From: Eubacteriales bacterium
GTDB taxonomy: Bacteria; Bacillota; Clostridia; Christensenellales; CAG-138
Assembly: GCA_028701165.1 (NCBI GenBank)
Contig: JAQVRG010000020.1
Span: 1 to 11,614, forward strand
DNA: 11,614 nt
Direction: 5' to 3'
Part shown: piece by piece, positions 1-5,657 of the stretch
Layout of the letters: each line of letters opens with the position of its first letter
How positions within the stretch are numbered: the stretch's first letter is position 1
Made by a program: the position numbers and the translations under genes
Notes under the pieces: model-generated
The model's database searches: none
What the model saw: only the letters and a program-made list of their open reading frames with translations
Told to the model about the DNA's origin: nothing

Positions 1-1053
1 ATCGTTTTCGGGCTTCTCATCCAACAGCTTAAATATGCGTCCCGCGCCCGCAAGCGCCATCACGACGGAATTGAGCTGCTGCGACACCTGATTAACGGGC
101 ATGACGAAGCTTTTGGTCAGCTGCAGGAAGGAGGCGATCGCGCCCAGCGTCAAATGCCCCGCAAAGATCGCAAGCGCACCGCCGACGATGGCGGAAAGCA
201 CATAGAGGAAGTTGCCGAGATTCCCCATGATGGGCATGAGGATGTTGGCGAATTTGTTCGCGCCCGTTTCGTTCTCGCAAAGCGCGTCGTTGCGGCGGTT
301 GAACTCCTCCTCGGCGGCCTGCTCGTGGCAGAATACCTTCACGACCTTCTGCCCGTGGATCATCTCCTCGATATAGCCGTTAACGTCGCCCAAGGATTTC
401 TGCCTTTTAACGAAGTAAGCGCCGCTTTTGCCCGCAAGCTTCTGCGCGATCCATACCATGAAGGACACGAACACCAGCACAAGCGCCGTAAGCGCGGGGC
501 TTAAAGCGATCATGGCGGCCAATACCGACAGGATGGTCACAACGGAGGAGATCAGCTGCGGTATGGACTGCGAGATCATCTGCTGCATGGCGTCGGTATC
601 GTTGGTATAGCAGCTCATCACGTCGCCGTGCGTATGCGTATCGAAATACTTGACGGGCAGCGTCTGCATGCGCGCGAACATATCATCGCGTACGGTTTTT
701 AAAACGCCCTGCGAGATCGTCACCATGACGCGGTTGGTAAAAAACGTGGCTGTAATGCCCGCAAGATAGATGCTCGCCATCACGCCAAGCGCACGCAAAA
801 GCCCCGCGAACACGGGCGCCGCCTCTAAAAGCAAGGGCGCTATATAGTCGTCGATCAGCTTTTGCAAAAACAGCGACTGCGCAACGCTTGTCAGCGCGCT
901 GACCACGATGCACGCAAGCACCAGCAGCATCTGCCATTTATACGGTTTCCAAATGCACAGCAGCAGGCGCTTGAAGGTAGCCGTATCCATATCCTTAAGA
1001 TTGGCCTTGGGCCCCATACCCCTGCGGCCCGGTCCGGGTGCGGCGTTACTCAT
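1..1053 (-). CDS. Heterodimeric ABC exporter, second half-transporter (BmrD/LmrD/TM288-like), 3' truncated by window edge
   Basis: The reading frame is open for 351 codons from an ATG at 1053 to the window edge, with no stop. It encodes the membrane domain of a type IV ABC exporter. Residues 1-20 are a Gly/Pro/Arg-rich leader (start MSNAAPGPGRRG), typical of the 'D' partner of heterodimeric exporters. Hydrophobic segments lie near residues 40-62, 80-108, 164-200 and 280-330, and the coupling-helix region near 228-252 contains GQKVVKVF and EEEFNRRNDAL. The nucleotide-binding domain should follow past position 1 and is not visible. The gene starts inside the end of the upstream half-transporter (8 nt overlap, 1046-1053). 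A GGGAGG Shine-Dalgarno site sits 8 nt before the ATG, so the two are probably translationally coupled and form one transporter. In this family the exported substrate is usually a drug or lipid-like molecule, but nothing here identifies it. Half-transporter identity is secure; substrate is unknown. Confidence 0.9.
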   Translation of the reverse strand, partial: MSNAAPGPGRRGMGPKANLKDMDTATFKRLLLCIWKPYKWQMLLVLACIVVSALTSVAQSLFLQKLIDDYIAPLLLEAAPVFAGLLRALGVMASIYLAGITATFFTNRVMVTISQGVLKTVRDDMFARMQTLPVKYFDTHTHGDVMSCYTNDTDAMQQMISQSIPQLISSVVTILSVLAAMIALSPALTALVLVFVSFMVWIAQKLAGKSGAYFVKRQKSLGDVNGYIEEMIHGQKVVKVFCHEQAAEEEFNRRNDALCENETGANKFANILMPIMGNLGNFLYVLSAIVGGALAIFAGHLTLGAIASFLQLTKSFVMPVNQVSQQLNSVVMALAGAGRIFKLLDEKPEND

Positions 1054-2779
1054 CGAAATCGCCTCCCTTGATCTGGGATTCATAGACCTCTTGGTAGATG
1101 GTATTGGTTTTCAACAGCTCGTCGTGCGTACCCACCGCGTCGATGCGGCCGTTATCCATGACGATGATCCTGTCCGCGTCCTGCACGCCGCTGATGCGCT
1201 GTGCGATCACAAGCTTTGTGGTCTTGGGCATCGTGGTTTTCAAGGCCGCCTTGATGCGCGCGTCCGTCGCCGTATCCACTGCGCTTGTGGAATCGTCCAG
1301 TATGAGTACGGCCGGCTTTTTCAAAAGCGCCCGCGCGATGCAAAGCCTTTGCTTCTGCCCGCCCGATACGTTCGTGCCACCCTGCTCGATGTGCGTTTCA
1401 TACCCGTCCGGCATTTTGCGGATAAATTCGTCCGCCTCGGCGATTCTGCACGCCGCGACGAGCTCCTCGTCCGTAGCGTCCGGATCGCCCCAGCGCAGGT
1501 TCTCCGCCACAGTACCCGAAAACAGCTCGTTCTTTTGGAGTACCACGGACACGGCCTCGCGGAGCGTTTCTAAATCGTATTCCCGCACGTCGCGTCCGCC
1601 GACCCGCACTGCGCCCTGCGTCGCGTCGTACAGGCGCGGGATCAGCTGCACGAGCGAGGATTTGCCCGCGCCCGTCCCGCCGATCACGCCAATGGTCTCG
1701 CCCTCGCGTATCCTGAGCGTTATATCCCTAAGGCACAGTTTGTTCACGTCGCCCGCGTAGCTGAAATCGACGTCGTCGAATTCGATATCCCCCGACGGCT
1801 TTTCCCGTACGGGCGACGCGGGGTTCGCAATATCGCTTTCCTCCTCCAATATCTCCGCCACGCGCTCGCCGCTTGCGCGCGACATGATGAGCATGATAAA
1901 CACCATGGAAAGCATCATCAGCGACATGAGGATCTGCATGGAATAGTAGATGATGCTCATCAGCTCGCCCGTCGTCATATCGCCCGCGACGATCAGCCGC
2001 GCGCCGAACCACGCCGCAAGCAGCATGCAGGAATACATGCAAAGCTGCATGAGCGGCCCGCCCAGCGCCGTCGTTTTCTCCGCCTTGGAGAAATCGCGGT
2101 AGATATCCTGGGACACCTTGCCGAATTTCGAGGTTTCGTACGCCTCGCGCACGAACGCCTTGACCACGCGAATGCCGCGCACGTTCTCCTGCACAACGTT
2201 GTTCAATTCGTCATACATCTTGAATACGCGTTCAAAAACAGGCCGCGCGTGCGTCATGATATAGACCATGCCCAAAGCGAGCACGGGGATGATCCCCACA
2301 AATATAAGCGATATTCTTTCATTGACCTGAAAGGCCATGATCAGCGCAAGCGTCAGCGTCACGGGCGCGCGCACCGCGATGCGGATGCTCATTTGATACG
2401 CCATCTGCAAACGGGAAATGTCCGTAGTCAGGCGCGTCACGATGCTGGCCGTGGAAAACTTGTCTATGCTCTTGAAGGAATAGCCCTGCACGGCATGGTA
2501 CATATCATGCCGGAGATTCTTTGCAAACCCGCAGGAGGCCGTCGCCGCAAAGCGTCCCGCCATCGCGCCGCCAAACAAGGATACGGCGCATACGCCAATG
2601 AGAATCCCCCCGTAGCGAAGGATCGCGTTCATATCGCCCGCGTCGATGCCAAAATCGATCAGGCGCGCCATAACAAACGGTATGATGACCTCCATGGTCA
2701 CCTCGAGCACCATACACAGCGGCGTAAGCAGCGTCGGCGCTTTATATTCCCGCACACAGGTCAGGAGTTTTTTAATCAT
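1046..2779 (-). CDS. Heterodimeric ABC exporter, first half-transporter with degenerate ATPase site (BmrC/LmrC/TM287-like)
   Basis: This is a complete 577-residue half-transporter. Residues 1-300 form the six-helix membrane domain, starting MIKKLLTCVREYK as is usual in the family. Residues 330-577 form the nucleotide-binding domain. Visible motifs are Walker A GGTGAGKS (367-374), Q-loop Gln415, signature VSGGQ (471-475), Walker B VLILD (491-495) and D-loop SAVD (499-502). The residue after Walker B is Asp496 rather than the catalytic Glu, and the switch-loop position (VIAQRIS) is Gln527 rather than His. Both changes mark the degenerate-site partner of heterodimeric exporters such as TM287/TM288 and BmrCD, so this protein should need the following gene's product. 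The family pumps hydrophobic compounds out through the cytoplasmic membrane. The start is preceded by AAGGG at a long 13 nt spacing, so initiation may be modest. The gene appears to have its own promoter at 2823-2852. The substrate cannot be told from sequence. Confidence 0.95.
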   Translation of the reverse strand: MIKKLLTCVREYKAPTLLTPLCMVLEVTMEVIIPFVMARLIDFGIDAGDMNAILRYGGILIGVCAVSLFGGAMAGRFAATASCGFAKNLRHDMYHAVQGYSFKSIDKFSTASIVTRLTTDISRLQMAYQMSIRIAVRAPVTLTLALIMAFQVNERISLIFVGIIPVLALGMVYIMTHARPVFERVFKMYDELNNVVQENVRGIRVVKAFVREAYETSKFGKVSQDIYRDFSKAEKTTALGGPLMQLCMYSCMLLAAWFGARLIVAGDMTTGELMSIIYYSMQILMSLMMLSMVFIMLIMSRASGERVAEILEEESDIANPASPVREKPSGDIEFDDVDFSYAGDVNKLCLRDITLRIREGETIGVIGGTGAGKSSLVQLIPRLYDATQGAVRVGGRDVREYDLETLREAVSVVLQKNELFSGTVAENLRWGDPDATDEELVAACRIAEADEFIRKMPDGYETHIEQGGTNVSGGQKQRLCIARALLKKPAVLILDDSTSAVDTATDARIKAALKTTMPKTTKLVIAQRISGVQDADRIIVMDNGRIDAVGTHDELLKTNTIYQEVYESQIKGGDFDE

Positions 2780-2822
2780 AGACTGCTTTGTTCCCTTACT
2801 TCCTTAATCATACATCCTTCCT

Positions 2823-2852
2823 ATGATACGGCGAAAAAAGCACCGATGTCAA
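2823..2852 (-). promoter_or_regulatory. Predicted sigma-A/sigma70-type promoter for the ABC exporter genes
   Basis: On the minus strand a perfect -35 box TTGACA (2852-2847) is followed after 18 nt by TATCAT (2828-2823), a five-of-six match to TATAAT. The expected start of transcription is near 2815-2817, giving an untranslated leader of about 37 nt before the ABC exporter ATG at 2779. The -35 box lies inside the terminator hairpin of the upstream hydrogenase operon. The box match is seen directly; promoter activity is inferred. Confidence 0.65.
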
Positions 2853-2861
2853 TCGATGCTT
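2834..2861 (-). terminator. Rho-independent terminator of the hydrogenase/hyp operon
   Basis: Read on the minus strand, AAGCATCGAT and ATCGGTGCTT form a 10 bp stem (2861-2852 with 2847-2838) containing a single G-T wobble and closed by a TGAC loop. A run of six T's (2839-2834) overlaps the stem base and continues past it. It lies about 80 nt after the stop codon of the last hydrogenase gene (2940) and before the ABC exporter start, in the only long gap of the window. The same DNA carries the -35 box of the next promoter. Confidence 0.85.
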
Positions 2862-2910
2862 CATTATTTCACAATTCCACCATAAAAATCGCGCAAAACA
2901 GCCGCTTGGC

Positions 2911-2927
2911 AAGGACCTTTCGGCCTT
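2911..2927 (-). other. Short GNRA-capped hairpin just after the last hydrogenase gene
   Basis: On the minus strand AAGGCC-GAAA-GGTCCTT can fold into a six base pair stem with one bulged T and a GAAA tetraloop, beginning 13 nt after the stop codon at 2940. It has no adjoining T-run, only a TGTTTTG stretch further on. It is therefore more likely a 3' end structure that protects the transcript, or chance, than a terminator. The rest of 2862-2910 shows nothing I can assign. Confidence 0.35.
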
Positions 2928-2939
2928 TGACACCCCCGT

Positions 2940-3356
2940 TTACGCTTGGGGCGCGGTCTCCTCCTGCGCATCCTCAAAATGCCGGTGCTCACGAAGCTCC
3001 GAAAGGGGCGTAACGATGATATGTCCGCGATCGTCGATCAGATTTTCGGGCAGAAACAGGCGACCGGGCATATCCAAGCCCGCAAACTGAATCCCCATAA
3101 GCTCCTCAAGCTCCTTCTCCGGCCAAGCGGCCGCCGCCGCGTAGATCGGGGACACAGAGGGCAGCGCATCGTCCGTAAACGTGACCTGGTAGCTTTCGAC
3201 GCCCTTATCCACGCCGTACTCGTAGGATACGACGTTCGCGCCCTCGGCGTTGACAAGGCCGTGGATCATGACGAGCGGAACGCCCGCTTTCCGCATGCGC
3301 TCTGCCGTGGGTACGATCTCCTCTTTGGTGACGTCAAACTTCTTATAAGGCTGCAT
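2940..3356 (-). CDS. NuoC/EchD-type (complex I 30 kDa) subunit of the membrane hydrogenase
   Basis: This 138-residue soluble protein matches the complex I 30 kDa family. In group 4 hydrogenases this subunit (EchD, MbhK, the N-terminal part of HycE/HyfG) sits on the peripheral arm beside the large and small subunits. Features seen are an alternating hydrophobic/polar N-terminal part (30-65), then SVSPIYAAAAAWPEKELEEL at 67-86, which fits the family pattern of Ser-Ile, Ala-Trp and Glu-Arg/Lys-Glu, then MGIQFAG (87-93) and RLFLPENL (99-106). At 138 residues it is near EchD length and carries no fused large-subunit domain. The C-terminal 20 residues are charged and Ala/Pro-rich. It lies 33 nt after hypE, the widest gap in the operon, and has its own AGGAG site 9 nt before the ATG. 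It is the last gene before the terminator. Being separated from the other structural subunits by four hyp genes is unusual. Family call is good; exact role is inferred. Confidence 0.85.
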   Translation of the reverse strand: MQPYKKFDVTKEEIVPTAERMRKAGVPLVMIHGLVNAEGANVVSYEYGVDKGVESYQVTFTDDALPSVSPIYAAAAAWPEKELEELMGIQFAGLDMPGRLFLPENLIDDRGHIIVTPLSELREHRHFEDAQEETAPQA

Positions 3357-3389
3357 GGTTTCACTCTCCTATTCTCTAAAATACCTGTA

Positions 3390-4391
3390 TTAGCATATCC
3401 TCGGCAGTTCCGCGCCGGTCAGCTTGCTGAGCATCCGCGTGCCTTGTGCGCGCGTTAGAAGCAGCACATGCCCCGGACTTCGCGCGCTCACCGTTCCGAT
3501 CACGGCGGCGTTTTCACCGTAGGGCGCGCGACGGATCGCCGCAAGCGCCTCCTCCGCCTTCTCTTTGTCCACCACCGCAACGAGCTTCCCCTCGTTGGCG
3601 CAGTAGAGCGGATCAAGGCCCAAAAGATCGCAGCCCGCCTGCGTTTCCGCGCGTATCGGAATCGCGTCCTCCGTAAGCTCGATGCAAAGCGGCGTATCCT
3701 CCACAAACTCGTTGAGCGCCGTCGCCACGCCGCCGCGCGTAGGATCGCGCAGCACGCGCACGGCTTCGCCGCATGCCGCAAGCGACGCGCACATGGCCGT
3801 AAGCGGCGCGCAATCCGAACAAAGGCTGCTCTTGATCCCCAGCTCCGCGCGCGCAAGCATCACCGCCGCGCCGTGATCGCCTACAAAGCCCGAAACGATC
3901 ACCGCGTCCCCCTCGCGCATACGTTCGCGCGAAAGTCCCGGATGCCGCAAAAAGCCTATGCCCGCCGTGTTGATATAAAGGCCGTCGCCCTTGCCGCGCT
4001 CCACCACCTTGGTGTCGCCCGTAACGATCTGCACGTTCGCCTCGTTCGCGGCCTTGGCTATGGACGCTGCGACGCTTCGCAGCTCGTCAAGCGGCAAGCC
4101 CTCCTCCAAGATCATGCCAAGCGAAAGATACTTCGGCGCGCCGCCCGCCATGCAAACGTCGTTGACCGTACCGCACACGGCGAGCTTGCCGATATCGCCG
4201 CCGGGGAAAAAGCGGGGCGCGATCACAAAGCTGTCCGTGCTCATCACAAGATTCGCGCCGCCCTCGAGTACAGCGCCGTCGCCCAAGGCGTTAAGCGCGT
4301 CGTTTGCAAAGGCGGGCAAGAAAATCTCTTGAACCAGCGACGCGCTTTTTTTGCCGCCGCTTCCATGATCCATCGTGATCACATCGTTCAT
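3390..4391 (-). CDS. hypE: HypE, carbamoyl-dehydratase (thiocyanate-forming) hydrogenase maturation protein
   Basis: This is a complete 333-residue HypE. HypE receives the carbamoyl group from HypF on its C-terminal cysteine and dehydrates it with ATP to a protein-bound thiocyanate, the source of the two CN ligands of the [NiFe] iron. The sequence starts MNDVITMDHGSGG, with the Gly-rich N-terminal loop of the PurM/HypE fold. It shows VTGDTKVVERG (123-133) and DPTRGGVATALNE (216-228), the nucleotide-binding elements, and DPLYCANEGKL (260-270). It ends in PRIC with the acceptor Cys333, so the active tail is intact. The ATG at 4391 is chosen because it overlaps the hypD stop as ATGA, has a GGGGGAA site just upstream, and begins at the conserved N-terminus. 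A longer in-frame start at 4493 would add 34 Arg-rich residues unlike the family. It works with HypF, HypC and HypD encoded immediately upstream. Confidence 0.97.
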   Translation of the reverse strand: MNDVITMDHGSGGKKSASLVQEIFLPAFANDALNALGDGAVLEGGANLVMSTDSFVIAPRFFPGGDIGKLAVCGTVNDVCMAGGAPKYLSLGMILEEGLPLDELRSVAASIAKAANEANVQIVTGDTKVVERGKGDGLYINTAGIGFLRHPGLSRERMREGDAVIVSGFVGDHGAAVMLARAELGIKSSLCSDCAPLTAMCASLAACGEAVRVLRDPTRGGVATALNEFVEDTPLCIELTEDAIPIRAETQAGCDLLGLDPLYCANEGKLVAVVDKEKAEEALAAIRRAPYGENAAVIGTVSARSPGHVLLLTRAQGTRMLSKLTGAELPRIC

Positions 4392-5449
4392 ACGCTTCCC
4401 CCGTACTTGTATCTTGCGGCGCACGCGCCCTCGCCGGACACCATGCAGGGCCCTATGGGGTCTTCCGGCGTGCATACGCCGAACAACGGGCACTTTTCCG
4501 GCGGCAGCGCGCCCCGTATCACGTCGCCGCAGCGGCAGGCGGACGGCTTCTCTTCTTCAAAACACACATCCAGCGCCTTTATGGCGTCAAACGCCGCATA
4601 GTCCTCCTTGAGCGCAAGCCCGCTTTGCGGTATCATGCCCATGCCGCGCCAAAGGCTGTCGCAGGGCGTGAACACAGTTTCCACCGTCGCCATGGCAAGC
4701 GTGTTTCCCTCTCTTTGCACGGCGCGCGGGTACGCGTTTTCCAACGCCGGCGCGCCCTCCCGTATTTGCAGCAGCAAACGGTATACGGCAAGGAGGACGT
4801 CCTCCGTTTCAAAGCCCGCGATCACAGCGGGAAGCCGAAGCGACCGCGCGACGTATTGAAAGCCGTTCTCGCCCAATATGCTCGCCACATGCCCCGGGCA
4901 CAGCAATCCGTCCACAGCGAAGTCCGCGCTTGCGGCAAGCGCGCGCAATGCGGGCTCCAAGCGCTTGAGCATGGGCAGCAGATAAAAGTTCTTAACGCCG
5001 CTTTCCTTCGCCGTTTGCACGGCGATGGCCGTCCCCGGCGCGGTCGTTTCAAAGCCCACGCCCAGAAAGACGATCTTTTTGCACGGGTTCTCCCGCGCGA
5101 CCTCCACGGCGTCCATAGGCGAATACACCATACGCACGTCGGCGCCCAGCGCCCTTCGCTTAAGCAGGCTGTCCCCGCGCGCCGAACCCGGCACGCGCAG
5201 CATATCGCCGTAGCTTGTAAGGATCACATCCGGCCGCGCGCTGAGCGTCAGGCACGCGTCGATATCCCTCGCGGGCGTTACGCAAACCGGACAGCCGGGG
5301 CCGGATAGCAGCGTAACCTTGGGTGCAAGCAGGGGCTTAAGCCCCGCTTTTGCGATCGCCATCGTGTGCGTGCCGCACACCTCCATCAGCGTCACGGGCG
5401 GCACATCTACAGCCTGTATAGCTTGCAGCAGCGCCTTACTCTCCGGCAT
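4388..5449 (-). CDS. hypD: HypD, Fe-S scaffold for Fe(CN)2CO cofactor assembly
   Basis: This is a complete 353-residue HypD, close to the usual 350-380. HypD with HypC forms the scaffold on which the iron of the [NiFe] site receives its CN and CO ligands. Motifs seen are MEVCGTHT with Cys25 (22-29), GPGCPVC with Cys53 and Cys56 (50-56), VGFETTAPGTA (131-141), PGHVASILG (185-193) and AGFETEDVL (211-219). The C-terminal cysteine set includes Cys305, Cys307, Cys320, Cys326, Cys335 and Cys343, within which the family's [4Fe-4S] ligands lie; the pattern CTPEDPIGPCMVSGEGAC is the family norm. The gene starts 14 nt inside the end of hypC with a GGAGG site 6 nt before its ATG. Its last 4 nt overlap hypE, so the three are probably translated in a coupled way. 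All expected key residues are present. Confidence 0.97.
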   Translation of the reverse strand: MPESKALLQAIQAVDVPPVTLMEVCGTHTMAIAKAGLKPLLAPKVTLLSGPGCPVCVTPARDIDACLTLSARPDVILTSYGDMLRVPGSARGDSLLKRRALGADVRMVYSPMDAVEVARENPCKKIVFLGVGFETTAPGTAIAVQTAKESGVKNFYLLPMLKRLEPALRALAASADFAVDGLLCPGHVASILGENGFQYVARSLRLPAVIAGFETEDVLLAVYRLLLQIREGAPALENAYPRAVQREGNTLAMATVETVFTPCDSLWRGMGMIPQSGLALKEDYAAFDAIKALDVCFEEEKPSACRCGDVIRGALPPEKCPLFGVCTPEDPIGPCMVSGEGACAARYKYGGSV

Positions 5450-5657
5450 CCGCTACCTCCCGCCACGCTTTTAGGCTCGCCTCCGCCTCCGTTTTGCGCA
5501 GGCGCTCGATGGCAAAGCCCGCGTGCACGATCACATAATCCCCGACCTTGGGTTCCTTGATAAAATCGACCCGCACGGCGCGCGTAAGCCCCGCGGCCTC
5601 GCCTACAGCCTGCGCGCCGTCAACGGATATCAGTTTCAGCGGTATCGCCAAGCACAT
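5436..5657 (-). CDS. hypC: HypC/HypG-family hydrogenase assembly chaperone
   Basis: This is a small protein of 73 residues starting MCLAIPLKLI. The N-terminal Cys2, after removal of Met, is the residue by which HypC binds the iron in the HypCD complex and contacts the hydrogenase large-subunit precursor. Other family marks are the central VGDYVIVHAGFAI stretch (38-50) and the Glu/Ala-rich C-terminal helix. The start at 5657 is chosen because MCLAIP is the invariant N-terminus; a longer in-frame reading from 5789 would prepend 44 Arg-rich residues that are only the out-of-frame end of hypF. A purine-rich AAAGAGG site lies about 7 nt upstream, inside hypF. It overlaps hypF by 38 nt and hypD by 14 nt. 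The presence of HypC implies that a [NiFe] large subunit is made in this cell. Confidence 0.96.
   Translation of the reverse strand: MCLAIPLKLISVDGAQAVGEAAGLTRAVRVDFIKEPKVGDYVIVHAGFAIERLRKTEAEASLKAWREVADAGE

Noticed and set aside
908..1760. Plus-strand open frames of about 220 codons opposite the ABC exporter nucleotide-binding domain
   Set aside because: They have no recognisable motif, and their sequence reflects the reverse complement of conserved ABC motifs.
2776..2811. Eleven-residue leader frame (MIKEVREQSSL) whose TGA overlaps the ABC exporter ATG, preceded by AGGAAGG
   Set aside because: If the promoter at 2823-2852 is right, transcription begins about 4 nt before this ATG, leaving the AGGAAGG outside the mRNA. 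It has no run of regulatory codons and no attenuator hairpin, so I do not annotate it.
2863..2868. AATAAT on the minus strand as an alternative -10 box in the intergenic region
   Set aside because: It has no -35 match at 16-19 nt and lies before the strong terminator, so a transcript from it would be stopped.
3374..3391. AATA-CAGG-TATT inverted repeat between hypE and the NuoC-type gene as a terminator or operator
   Set aside because: Only four A/T pairs would form, which is too weak for a terminator, and there is no second copy to suggest a binding site.
4391..4493. Longer upstream starts for hypE (4493), hypC (5789) and the ferredoxin gene (8473)
   Set aside because: Each extension adds Arg-rich sequence that is merely the preceding gene read in another frame. 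The internal starts match conserved N-termini and have ribosome sites.
3468..4601. Long plus-strand open frame (377 codons) opposite hypE/hypD
   Set aside because: It is Arg/His/Ala-rich with no domain, and lies antisense to two well-supported genes. Such frames are expected opposite GC-rich coding sequence.
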